A stretch of 64,000 nt of DNA from Prevotella sp. CAG:485 (GTDB taxonomy: Bacteria; Bacteroidota; Bacteroidia; Bacteroidales; Muribaculaceae): contig FR897805.1 in the NCBI GenBank assembly GCA_000437495.1, forward strand, positions 3,870-67,869, written 5' to 3'. Numbering within the stretch: the stretch's first letter is position 1; the number at the start of each line of letters is the position of its first letter. Below the pieces are notes generated by a model. That model ran no database searches, had not been told where the DNA came from, and worked only from the letters and a program-made list of their open reading frames with translations. A program made the translations under genes and the position numbers. Shown piece after piece: positions 24,994-33,181 of this stretch.

Positions 24994-25029
24994 CAGATTC
25001 AAACACGAAAGTACCATAAACTCAAACGC

Positions 25030-27039
25030 ATGAAACACAATTACCTGTTTGCAATGGCAGCATTGTTACTTTCGGGAGCAGCCCTGTTGCCATTGACCTC
25101 CAACGGCCAGATTGAGTATGTAGATCTCGGACTGCCGTCAGGCACTCTGTGGGCCAACATGAATGTGGGCGCCACTCAGGAAAGCGATTCCGGCTTCTAC
25201 TACCAATGGGGCGATACCGTAACCCGCAAAGCCGATTTCTCCTGGAAAAACTACAAATGGTGTAACGGCACTCAGCAGCACATGACCAAATACTGCACCG
25301 ACAGCACTTATGGTGATGTGGACAACAAGCTGGTGCTTGACCTCCTGGATGACGCCGGCGCCCTCGCCGCCAACGTAGGCAGCCCCACAAAGGCTGAGTT
25401 CGATGAGCTGCTCGACAAGAAGCTCTGCAAATGGACCCTCGACACCGTAAACGACCGCAAGGGTGCCCGCGTAACCGGACCTAACGGCAATTCCATTTTC
25501 CTGCCGGCTTACGGCTTCCGCACCGGAACGCGCGTGTCGTCAAACAACTTGGCAGGCTGCTACGCCACCAACACGCTCAAGGATGCCCCCGCGCGTTACA
25601 ACTACAACTCTTATGTGGTTCGTTTTGGCGTGTCGCGTACGGGTGTCAGCATTGACTCCCGCGACCATAACGGCTCAGGATATGTGCCCCGCAACTACGG
25701 TTACAACATCCGTCCGGTAAAACGTTCGCAACCGGCCGGAACAACGTTCACGGTAGGCGATTACAAATACGTCATCCTTGACGATTCCCTCCGCACGGTG
25801 TCTCTGACCCCTGCCAACGACACGCTGGTGGATGTGGTGATTCCCGAAACGGTGAAGTTCGATGACTTTACCTATACCATTACAGAAACCACGGAGCGCG
25901 CATTCAACAATATGAAGACGATGAAGAGCGTTGATGTGCCTCGCACACTGGTGAAGTTCGGAAAACAGTCGTTTAATGGATGCTCGAATCTGAAAAAGAC
26001 CACTATCCACGACGTCAACGCCTGGATGAGAATTGACTTCTCAGGCTCCTCACTGTCAAATCCTACCTATCAGTCGAAGAACCTCTATCTCAACGACTCA
26101 GTTCTTGAGACGGCAATCATTACAGATACCATAAGCCAGGTAAATCCCCTCTGCTTCTACTATTGCCAGACTCTGAAGAAAGTCGTGCTGCCTCCCACGG
26201 TTAAGAAAATTGGCAAATGGGGCTTCTACAGATCAGGTGTTGAAGAGGTTTCACTGCCCGAAGTCCTCACCACTTCTGAAGATTATGCCTTCCAGTACAG
26301 CGGTCTGAAGACCCTGTCAATGCCCGCCAATTACACGGTGATGAAGAACGGCACATTCGCCCACTGCAAGAGCCTGCAGAAGGTGAAGATAGCTGACAAC
26401 ATGATTACTCTGCCCATGAACACTTTCCAGGGTTGCAATGCTCTGACAGAAGTTGAGTTCAACAAGCGACTGAAGACCATTAAGAAAGGTGCTTTCGTAG
26501 CCACCGCTCTTAAAGATGTCGTCTTCCCCGATTCACTGGAGAAAATCGAGAATCAGTCGTTTGTAGACCCCATCTATTTGGAAACCATCACCTTCGGTGA
26601 GAAAGTGAACTTCATCGGCTATATGTCATTCTACGTTAACGCCTCTACAATTCAGCAGTTTAACTGGAAAACGCCCATGAAGGCTGTGCTCTGCAAAGCT
26701 GTTGTGCCTCCCACAATCGAGTTCACCACGAACAAGGAGGGCCAGTCGTACGCCGAAGTATGGAACGAGGAAGTTTACACCAAAGCCACCCTTTATGTGC
26801 CGGCAAGCAGCATCGAGGCATATAAGAATGCTCCCGAATGGAAACGCTTTGTCAATGTCAAAGACATCAACGAATACAACGGCGTTGAGGGCATAGACGG
26901 CGATGCCGAAGTAGTTTATGTGAAATGGTTCACCATGGATGGCGTTCAGGTGTCGAACCCGGCTCCCAATAACCTTTATGTGAAAGTAACCGGTTATTCC
27001 AACGGTCAGCGCCTGGTAAGCAAAGTGCTTTATCGCTGA
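25030..27039 (+). CDS. Secreted BspA-like leucine-rich-repeat protein
   Basis: A protein of about 669 aa. The start at 25030 (MKHNYLFAMAALLLSGAALL) gives a signal peptide; upstream in-frame codons overlap pyrF. An N-terminal module begins 'YVDLGLPSGTLWANMNVGA', common on Bacteroidales surface proteins. It is followed by LRR_5/BspA repeats from about residue 250 (for example 'ITETTERAFNNMKTMKSVDV', 'PPTVKKIGKWGFYRSGVEEV', 'FNKRLKTIKKGAFVATALKD'). The C-terminus 'FTMDGVQVSNPAPNNLYVKV' resembles terminal modules of secreted Bacteroidales proteins. BspA-like repeats often mediate adhesion to host or other cells; that role is inferred here. Confidence 0.8.
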   Translation: MKHNYLFAMAALLLSGAALLPLTSNGQIEYVDLGLPSGTLWANMNVGATQESDSGFYYQWGDTVTRKADFSWKNYKWCNGTQQHMTKYCTDSTYGDVDNKLVLDLLDDAGALAANVGSPTKAEFDELLDKKLCKWTLDTVNDRKGARVTGPNGNSIFLPAYGFRTGTRVSSNNLAGCYATNTLKDAPARYNYNSYVVRFGVSRTGVSIDSRDHNGSGYVPRNYGYNIRPVKRSQPAGTTFTVGDYKYVILDDSLRTVSLTPANDTLVDVVIPETVKFDDFTYTITETTERAFNNMKTMKSVDVPRTLVKFGKQSFNGCSNLKKTTIHDVNAWMRIDFSGSSLSNPTYQSKNLYLNDSVLETAIITDTISQVNPLCFYYCQTLKKVVLPPTVKKIGKWGFYRSGVEEVSLPEVLTTSEDYAFQYSGLKTLSMPANYTVMKNGTFAHCKSLQKVKIADNMITLPMNTFQGCNALTEVEFNKRLKTIKKGAFVATALKDVVFPDSLEKIENQSFVDPIYLETITFGEKVNFIGYMSFYVNASTIQQFNWKTPMKAVLCKAVVPPTIEFTTNKEGQSYAEVWNEEVYTKATLYVPASSIEAYKNAPEWKRFVNVKDINEYNGVEGIDGDAEVVYVKWFTMDGVQVSNPAPNNLYVKVTGYSNGQRLVSKVLYR

Positions 27040-27057
27040 TAGTTTAGTCTAAAGATT

Positions 27058-27106
27058 AAGAGGCTGCGGAAAGTTGCATTAGCAATGTTTTCGCAGCCTC
27101 TTTTCC
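27058..27106 (+). terminator. Terminator of the BspA-like gene
   Basis: AAGAGGCTGCGGAAA pairs with TTTTCGCAGCCTCTT (one mismatch) and runs into a TTTTCCTGTTTTT tract. Confidence 0.8.
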
Positions 27107-27200
27107 TGTTTTTGAGTCGGAGAGAAAAACCTTACTTTGGGCCGAGTGTTATAGTATAAGAGAATGAAAAAGAGATAAGAACAATTTGACAGTTACAACA

Positions 27201-27419
27201 ATGAAGACAATTTCTATTTTAGCCTATTTCCTTGGATCAATATTGCTGATAGCCTCCTGCTTCACTTCCTCACTGGCTCTGACTTGGTGCTTTGGAGCCG
27301 CCGCAGTGGTTTTCCTTATAGTAGGATGTGTATTTCAGTTTAACAGCAAACAGTCGGTTGCGCATACCTACGTTCACACGTCGCACACGCACAACGACCA
27401 TTTCAACCAAGCTCGCTGA
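27201..27419 (+). CDS. Small two-helix membrane protein with a histidine-rich tail
   Basis: A 72-aa protein starting MKTISILAYFLGSILLIASC. Two hydrophobic helices (about 4-24 and 26-46) are followed by a polar tail with six histidines in 14 residues (HTYVHTSHTHNDHF). The family is not recognised. The tail could bind metal, but that is speculation. Its last 17 bp overlap the 3' end of the converging sugar-nucleotidyltransferase gene. No clear -7 box was found upstream. Confidence 0.5.
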   Translation: MKTISILAYFLGSILLIASCFTSSLALTWCFGAAAVVFLIVGCVFQFNSKQSVAHTYVHTSHTHNDHFNQAR

Positions 27420-28137
27420 CAAAGGCCTCAGCCTTTGCCAGAGCATCCGGCTTGCCGATGTCGAGCAAGCGCAGATTCTCCATATAGAATCTGCTGAAAG
27501 TCATTTCAGCGCAGGCAGTTAAGAAGAAATCCATGATGGGAAAGACAGGTTTGTCCATGTCTTTTCTCATTTTTATTATAGCCCCCTTGCCCATAATATA
27601 TATACCGCTGAAAGCCTCCTCACACTCCGAGTCAGGGGCGTAAGATGCCGGTTTTACAGCTCCCGATTTCAGGTCATGCCAGCCGCATAAAGCCCCATTT
27701 TTGTCGAAGGCTAATTTGCGCGAAGACACACGCCCCGAAGTGAGCAGAGTGGCATGAGCCTGCGTGGCAATATGCTGTTGCATTATCATTTGCAACGGCG
27801 CATTGCTGAGAATATCCACATTATGTACTAACAGAGGCTCGTTGCCGCCTAAAACCTCGTCTGCCTGCAAAATGCCGCCGCCCGTGTCGAGCAGCTGGTC
27901 CCTTTCATCGCTGATGCAGATTTCAGCCTTGTTATCACGGCTGCTCAGAAAGCTGATTATCTGGTCGCCGAAGTGATGCACATTGACCACTATGCGGCCG
28001 AAACCCTCATTTTCCAGCTTCGTCAGAACCCGCTCAAGCATCGGCACGCCGGCAACCGGCACCAATGCCTTCGGATGCTCTAAAGTCCATGGCTTAAGCC
28101 GGGTACCCAAACCCGCTGCAAGAACCAACGCCCTCAT
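27403..28137 (-). CDS. NDP-sugar nucleotidyltransferase, MurU-like
   Basis: A 244-aa nucleotidyltransferase with the N-terminal signature LAAGLGTRLKPWT (6-18) and 'EHPKALVPVAGVPMLERVL', then VHNVDILSN for the metal-binding Asp. This is the fold of MurNAc-1-P uridylyltransferase MurU and related pyrophosphorylases. It is the third gene of a tight cluster; the start overlaps the rapZ-like stop by ATGA. The two genes before it (AmgK-like kinase and RapZ C-terminal-like protein) make UDP-MurNAc formation from recycled sugar the most attractive reading, but a mannose or heptose nucleotide is also possible. Confidence 0.75.
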   Translation of the reverse strand: MRALVLAAGLGTRLKPWTLEHPKALVPVAGVPMLERVLTKLENEGFGRIVVNVHHFGDQIISFLSSRDNKAEICISDERDQLLDTGGGILQADEVLGGNEPLLVHNVDILSNAPLQMIMQQHIATQAHATLLTSGRVSSRKLAFDKNGALCGWHDLKSGAVKPASYAPDSECEEAFSGIYIMGKGAIIKMRKDMDKPVFPIMDFFLTACAEMTFSRFYMENLRLLDIGKPDALAKAEAFVSELG

Positions 28138-28583
28138 AGCTCCTCATGAATATTCTGTTCGCGGTGGCAGAGCGATACGACCACCTGAGGAAATTTTTCC
28201 TTGATGTGCCGGGCAAGATGTTCGGCACTGTATACAGACCGGTGTTGGCCGCCTGTGCAGCCGAAACCCACTGATAAATCGGTAAATCCGCGTTTCAGAT
28301 ACTTCTCTACAGCCCGGTCGGTGAGAGCGAAGACATTCTGCAGGAAAGGCTGTATCTCACCCTTCTCTTCCAAAAAACGCTGCACAGGCTCATCGCGCCC
28401 TGTCAGCATCTTGTATTCATCGTAACGGCCCGGATTATGCAGACAGCGACAGTCAAAAATAAATCCGCCTCCGTTGCCGGCTGTCTCCACGGGATAGCCG
28501 CGCCGATAAGAAAAACTTTCTATATGAAGCCTCAGAGGCTTTTTCTCATTTTCCGGTTGACACATATATCTCAGGTTTATCAC
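28134..28583 (-). CDS. RapZ C-terminal-domain protein
   Basis: A 149-aa protein equal to the C-terminal half of RapZ, without the N-terminal kinase-like P-loop domain. The diagnostic motif GCTGGQHRSVY is at 108-118, and 'FSYRRGYPVETAGNGGGFIF' and 'DCRCLHNP' match the RapZ DxRfLpNP region. In E. coli this domain senses glucosamine-6-phosphate and guides RNase E to GlmZ. Standing alone between sugar kinase and nucleotidyltransferase genes, it may sense an amino sugar or modulate the pathway. Its start overlaps the kinase gene by 38 nt; ATG at 28565 is an alternative. Confidence 0.8.
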   Translation of the reverse strand: MINLRYMCQPENEKKPLRLHIESFSYRRGYPVETAGNGGGFIFDCRCLHNPGRYDEYKMLTGRDEPVQRFLEEKGEIQPFLQNVFALTDRAVEKYLKRGFTDLSVGFGCTGGQHRSVYSAEHLARHIKEKFPQVVVSLCHREQNIHEEL

Positions 28584-29562
28584 ATATATACTGTGAAATT
28601 CGTTTTAGCTCGGGGTAAGGCTCAAAAGTGCCGTTATCAATAAGACCGCGCAGAGAACGCAGAGCCAAAGGAATGCTTTTCAGAAAATGTTCCTTGCGCT
28701 GAGTGAGACCCCTCATGCCGTATGCCCCCAAAGTCTGCAAAACCCGCAGCGGAACCATTTCATAGACAGCCTGCGTTACCTCTTCCTCAGAAACGGGGCG
28801 CAAAGAGGCCAGTTCACGGGCGTAAACATTGATGAATCGGCGCTGAGTGGCATCATTAAGCGCAAGACGAGCCTGCCAAAGCATCGACACCACATCATAG
28901 ACAATCGGTCCCGGGCGTCCACCCTGAAAATCTATCCAATAGAGGTCTCCGTTGTGGGCCATGATATTGCGGCTCTGGCAGTCGCGATACATGAAACCCC
29001 ATAACTCAGGTTTGCACGAAGAGAGCCTCTTAGCCATGAGCTGAAAATCATCTTCAAGCAGATTCTCGTCCATGGCAATGTCCTTGGGCTTGAGGAAACA
29101 ATATTTGAAATAGTTGAGGTCCCACAAAATGAGCCGGCTTCCGAAAGGGGGACGCACAAGCGCCGCTGTGCCCACAGTCCTCGCTCCCGTCTGCAGATGC
29201 GGCAAAGTACGCATTGCCTCCTCAAACATCTTGCCAAGCACAAATGAGGCAAAGTCGGGGGCCTTGGCCCTGTCAAACAGCGATATATTGCCAAGATCCT
29301 GCTGCAGATATACCATACGGTCGGCACTTACAGCATAAACATCCGGCACCTTAATGCCGTCGGCCTTTAAGGCGCCCTGCAAGGCGAAAAAATCCTCATT
29401 CTCAGCCGCGTCAGTGCCCACGGTGGCTATAACCGAGCGGTTCTTCCCCGCGATACGGTAATACCGCCTACCCGAACCCGAAGCGGCTATCGCTTTCATG
29501 GCCTCAGGCTGCCCGAAATGTTCCCTGAAGAGCTCCAAGGCCCTCTTCTCAACCTCTTTCAT
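28546..29562 (-). CDS. Aminoglycoside-phosphotransferase-fold sugar kinase, AmgK-like
   Basis: A 338-aa APH-fold kinase. The catalytic loop is YRDCQSRNIM (Brenner HxDxxxxN with Tyr in the His position) followed by YWIDFQGGRPGPIVYD, the DFQ..GP..YDLxSL stretch typical of AmgK. AmgK phosphorylates MurNAc or GlcNAc at the anomeric carbon for MurU. It is first in the cluster, with a -7 box ending 4 nt before the ATG. The gene order kinase, RapZ(C), nucleotidyltransferase supports an amino-sugar salvage role. The exact substrate cannot be read from sequence. Confidence 0.75.
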   Translation of the reverse strand: MKEVEKRALELFREHFGQPEAMKAIAASGSGRRYYRIAGKNRSVIATVGTDAAENEDFFALQGALKADGIKVPDVYAVSADRMVYLQQDLGNISLFDRAKAPDFASFVLGKMFEEAMRTLPHLQTGARTVGTAALVRPPFGSRLILWDLNYFKYCFLKPKDIAMDENLLEDDFQLMAKRLSSCKPELWGFMYRDCQSRNIMAHNGDLYWIDFQGGRPGPIVYDVVSMLWQARLALNDATQRRFINVYARELASLRPVSEEEVTQAVYEMVPLRVLQTLGAYGMRGLTQRKEHFLKSIPLALRSLRGLIDNGTFEPYPELKRISQYICDKPEIYVSTGK

Positions 29563-29566
29563 ACTG

Positions 29567-29574
29567 CAAAATTA
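29567..29574 (-). promoter_or_regulatory. -7 box of the amgK-like operon (leaderless geometry)
   Basis: TAATTTTG on the minus strand with only 4 nt between its final G and the start codon at 29562. No clear -33 element is seen. Confidence 0.55.
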
Positions 29575-29616
29575 CGAAATTTCTCTCTACACACATTACA
29601 TTATATTATTTTTAGT

Positions 29617-29624
29617 TAATTTTG
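29617..29624 (+). promoter_or_regulatory. -7 box of pgk
   Basis: TAATTTTG, 50 nt upstream of the first pgk ATG, divergent from the amgK-like promoter. Confidence 0.55.
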
Positions 29625-29674
29625 CAGCGGCATTGAACACCACTTACCATTATCGGTGTTTATACAAAAGGTAA

Positions 29675-30958
29675 ATGTCAGAAAACACACAAGTAAAAAT
29701 GGCAAACATTAAAGACTTTAACTTCGAAGGCAAGCGTGCCATAGTACGCGTAGATTTCAATGTGCCCCTCGATGAGAATGGCCATATCACCGACGATACC
29801 CGCATCCGCGGTGCCCTTCCCACCCTCAAAAAGATACTCGACGACGGCGGCAGCCTTATCCTGATGTCGCACATGGGCAAACCCAAAGGCAAAGTCAATC
29901 CCAAACTCTCGCTGCTGCAAATTCGCGACGCTGTGGCGAAAGCCCTCGGCCGCGACGTTCAGTTCGCCCCCGACTGCATGAAGGCTAAAGAGGCAGCCGA
30001 AAACCTCAAACCCGGTCAGGTGCTTCTGCTTGAAAACCTCCGTTTCTATCCCGAAGAGGAAGGCAAGCCTGTGGGCATAGACAAAGCTGACCCCGGCTAT
30101 AAAGCTGCTGCCGAGGAGATGAAAAAACGTCAGAAAGAATTTGCCAAGACCCTGGCTTCTTACTCCGACGTTTATGTAAACGACGCCTTCGGCACAGCTC
30201 ACCGCAAACACGCTTCAACAGCCGTGATTGCCGACTACTTCAAACCTGAAGACAAGATGCTCGGCTTCCTGATGGAAAAAGAGGTAAGCGCCGTTGACAA
30301 GATTCTGAAAAACATTCAGCGTCCCTTCACCGCCATCATGGGCGGCAGCAAAGTCAGCACCAAGATTGGCATCATTGAAAACCTGATGGACAAGGTTGAC
30401 AACCTGATACTCTGCGGCGGCATGACTTACACCTTCGCCAAGGCTCAGGGCGGCAAGATTGGCGATTCGCTCTGCGAAGACGATAAGCTGCAGCTTGCCC
30501 TCGACATCATTGCCAAGGCAAAAGAAAAAGGTGTGAACCTGGTGCTCGGCACCGATTGCGTGGCAGCCGATTCATTCAGCAACGACGCAAAGACGCAAAT
30601 CTGCCCGGTGAACAATATCCCTGACGGATGGATGGGTCTGGACGCCGGTCCTGACAGCATTCTGGCCTTCCGCAACGTCATTCTGCCCGCCAAGACCATA
30701 CTGTGGAACGGCCCGGCCGGAGTCTTTGAGTTCGACAATTTCTCAAAAGGCTCGTGCGCAATAGCCGAATCCATAGCTGAGGCAACCTCCAACGGCGCCT
30801 TCTCGCTGGTTGGCGGCGGCGATTCCGTGGCCTGCGTCAACAAATTCGGCCTTGCCGACTCCGTTTCCTACGTCAGCACAGGCGGCGGCGCTCTGCTCGA
30901 AGCTATTGAGGGCAAAACCCTTCCCGGCGTGGCCGCTGTAGAAGGCAACAAAGAATAA
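29675..30958 (+). CDS. pgk: Phosphoglycerate kinase
   Basis: Glycolytic ATP-forming kinase. Signatures are [12 protein letters not shown] near residue 25, '[14 protein letters not shown]' (substrate-binding), '[20 protein letters not shown]' and the C-terminal '[17 protein letters not shown]'. The first ATG (29675, preceded by AAAGG) gives 427 aa; the second (29699, [12 protein letters not shown]) matches the usual family N-terminus better. A strong terminator follows. Confidence 0.97.
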   Translation: MSENTQVKMANIKDFNFEGKRAIVRVDFNVPLDENGHITDDTRIRGALPTLKKILDDGGSLILMSHMGKPKGKVNPKLSLLQIRDAVAKALGRDVQFAPDCMKAKEAAENLKPGQVLLLENLRFYPEEEGKPVGIDKADPGYKAAAEEMKKRQKEFAKTLASYSDVYVNDAFGTAHRKHASTAVIADYFKPEDKMLGFLMEKEVSAVDKILKNIQRPFTAIMGGSKVSTKIGIIENLMDKVDNLILCGGMTYTFAKAQGGKIGDSLCEDDKLQLALDIIAKAKEKGVNLVLGTDCVAADSFSNDAKTQICPVNNIPDGWMGLDAGPDSILAFRNVILPAKTILWNGPAGVFEFDNFSKGSCAIAESIAEATSNGAFSLVGGGDSVACVNKFGLADSVSYVSTGGGALLEAIEGKTLPGVAAVEGNKE

Positions 30959-30992
30959 GCGGATAACACTTCGCCCCAAAAGTTACTGAACT

Positions 30993-31035
30993 ACCGGGAA
31001 TGACGCAGCAGACGCCATTCCCGGTTTTGTTTTTG
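30993..31035 (+). terminator. Terminator of pgk
   Basis: ACCGGGAATG (30993-31002) and CATTCCCGGT (31016-31025) arms, followed by TTTGTTTTT. Confidence 0.85.
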
Positions 31036-31154
31036 AAGCGAGGAAAGGGTAAGTGAGGAGGAGAAAACTAAAAAAATAAAAAATAAGAGTGTAAGGGGCG
31101 AAAGCGGCTTGAGTAACACAATAAACCGGGCTGATAACCGATTTAAGAATAAAA

Positions 31155-31205
31155 GCCCGTTAAAAATGGAGCGAAAACATGTTTTATAACATATTTTTAA
31201 CGGGC
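31155..31205. repeat. Palindromic element, copy 2 (13-bp perfect arms)
   Basis: GCCCGTTAAAAAT (31155-31167) and ATTTTTAACGGGC (31193-31205) are perfect inverted arms enclosing the near-palindrome ACATGTTTTATAACATAT (31177-31194). The internal TTAAAAATG and ACATGTT-TA-AACAT words match the element at 3791-3846. It lies in the 499-bp gap between pgk and exbB. The rest of that gap is a purine-rich stretch and the exbB promoter and leader. Confidence 0.7.
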
Positions 31206-31232
31206 ATTAAATTTTTTTCAATTCAAAGGCAT

Positions 31233-31261
31233 TGTAATGCGAAAGAATTTTAGTAACTTTG
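31233..31261 (+). promoter_or_regulatory. Promoter of the exbB-exbD-exbD-tonB operon
   Basis: TTG (31233-31235), 18-bp spacer and -7 TAACTTTG (31254-31261). The distance to the exbB ATG implies a leader of about 190 nt with no recognisable riboswitch. Confidence 0.6.
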
Positions 31262-31457
31262 CAATGTTAACGCACAACGGTCTGACCGAGGTTCTACAGA
31301 CATACCAACCCATCTTAGCGGCGAGGTAAAATGAGCAGAACAGCGAGGTCAACGCATGGCGCTCAAAAACACACACACAATCAACGGGCGACGAGTCCGT
31401 AAAACCGGAACTGAACAAAAAAACTAATAAACACAACAACAGTTTTTCAAATTAATT

Positions 31458-32378
31458 ATGGAAGCTCAGAATCCAAAAGCTCAGCCCCAGGCAAACGCCA
31501 CCAAACCGGCAGCCCCTGCTGCTCGTCCGGCAGCTCCCGCTGCACGCCCCACTGCAAAGGGACCGGCAGCTAATCCCAAGTCAGCCATCCAGCAGGCTGA
31601 AAAAATCAGCAACATCCGCGGCATCCGCAACGCCTTTTTGGTAATTCTGGCGTGCGCCGTAGTAGCAGTATGCGTCTTCCTGTTCGTGATGGGCGCAGAC
31701 AGCAACTTTGAAGAGGGTCATCCCAAGAACCTGCTTGGCACCGTTTACAAAGGCGGCTTCATCGTTCCTATCCTGATTACCCTTCTTCTCACGGTAATCG
31801 TGATTTCAATCGAACGTACCATCGCTATCATGTCGGCCAGCGGTCGTGGACACACCACCCGTTTCGTAGCTGACATCAAGGCTCTCCTTGCCAAGAACGA
31901 CATCAAGGGTGCCATGCAGCGCTGCCGCACTCAGAAAGGTTCTGTAGCCTCCGTAGTATACAACACTCTGGTGAAGTATGAGGAGATGGACAAGAACACC
32001 GTCCTGAGCAAAGAACAGAAACTGACCACCCTGCGTGACGCAGTAGAGGAATCAACCGCCCTCGAAATGCCGTCGCTGAGCCAGAACCTCCCCATCGTGG
32101 CTACGCTTACCACTCTCGGTACTCTGGTAGGTCTGCTCGGTACTGTAATGGGTATGATCAAATCGTTCCAGGCTCTGGCACAGAGCGGCTCGCCTGACTC
32201 CACCGAGCTGTCAACCGGTATCTCCGAGGCCCTTGTGAACACCGCCTTCGGTATCGCCACAGGTGCTTGCGCAGTTATCTCCTATAACTTCTTCACCAAC
32301 AAAATCGACAACCTCACCTACGCTATAGACGAGATCGGTTTTTCAATCGTAGCAACCTTCGCTGCCACTCACAAATAA
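31458..32378 (+). CDS. exbB: ExbB/TolQ/MotA-family proton channel subunit
   Basis: A 306-aa inner-membrane channel subunit that powers TonB. An Ala/Pro-rich, probably disordered N-terminus (about 1-45) precedes four hydrophobic segments near 53-78, 95-120, 205-235 and 250-280. The conserved core is 'LPIVATLTTLGTLVGLLGTV' with 'MGMIKSF' and 'EALVNTAFGIATGACAVI'. It is first in a four-gene operon with two exbD genes and tonB. Confidence 0.92.
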   Translation: MEAQNPKAQPQANATKPAAPAARPAAPAARPTAKGPAANPKSAIQQAEKISNIRGIRNAFLVILACAVVAVCVFLFVMGADSNFEEGHPKNLLGTVYKGGFIVPILITLLLTVIVISIERTIAIMSASGRGHTTRFVADIKALLAKNDIKGAMQRCRTQKGSVASVVYNTLVKYEEMDKNTVLSKEQKLTTLRDAVEESTALEMPSLSQNLPIVATLTTLGTLVGLLGTVMGMIKSFQALAQSGSPDSTELSTGISEALVNTAFGIATGACAVISYNFFTNKIDNLTYAIDEIGFSIVATFAATHK

Positions 32379-32425
32379 TTAAAGGCAGAGAAAAGCAAGT
32401 ACAAACCGATTAATCCATAGATTAA

Positions 32426-33178
32426 ATGGGAAGAGTAAAAATAGCAAAAAAGAGCACGTTCATCGACATGACTGCGATGAGTGATGTTACTGTACTGCTG
32501 CTTACCTTCTTCATGTTGACCTCTACCTTCCTTAACAAGGAGCCTGCCACCGTTATAACGCCTCCGTCAGTATCGGAGCTGAAGGTGCAGGAGACGAACT
32601 ACCTGCAGGTACTCGTCAATCCGCAAGGCAAGGTATGGATAACGATGCACAACGACACATCGCAGGCATATTCCAATGAGGCGATGCGCGCCAAGCTGAT
32701 AAGCCAGGCGGCCGTGCTCTACAACGAGCAGCATCCATCGAACAAGGTAAACTTCAGTCAGGAACAGATCGCAGCCTTTGCCAAACTCAACACCTTTGGC
32801 GTGCCGATGAAGAATATGGGAGAGTTCCTGGATCTGGCCAAGGAAGGTCCCTCAGGCGTATCCAAAATGGATAAGTGGCTTGAAGGCAAATTCCCCAACC
32901 CGAAACGCCCGGGACAAATGATGCCCACCGGCATACCCATTGAAATGCAGTCAGATAAGGAACATCTCGACGAGTTCCAGATCTGGATGAAAGCAGCCCG
33001 TATGGTAGCCAACGACGAGGGTTCACCTCTGGCCGAAAAAATCAAGGAAGGCACCGGCGTAGCCATCAAGGCTGACCAGAACACCTCTTTCGAGGTAGTA
33101 CACATGGTTATGGATAACCTCCAGACCATCAATCTCAACAAGTTCACATTATTGACCGCTCTCAAAGAAGGAGAATAA
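32426..33178 (+). CDS. exbD: ExbD/TolR-family biopolymer transporter, first copy
   Basis: A 250-aa protein with a single N-terminal membrane helix holding the essential aspartate (Asp20 in MTAMSDVTVLLLTFFMLTST) and a periplasmic domain. That domain is longer than in E. coli ExbD (141 aa), with an inserted region of about 100 residues. It forms the stator with ExbB. The second exbD starts 3 nt after its stop, so the two are co-translated and may form a hetero-oligomer. Confidence 0.9.
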   Translation: MGRVKIAKKSTFIDMTAMSDVTVLLLTFFMLTSTFLNKEPATVITPPSVSELKVQETNYLQVLVNPQGKVWITMHNDTSQAYSNEAMRAKLISQAAVLYNEQHPSNKVNFSQEQIAAFAKLNTFGVPMKNMGEFLDLAKEGPSGVSKMDKWLEGKFPNPKRPGQMMPTGIPIEMQSDKEHLDEFQIWMKAARMVANDEGSPLAEKIKEGTGVAIKADQNTSFEVVHMVMDNLQTINLNKFTLLTALKEGE

Positions 33179-33181
33179 CCG

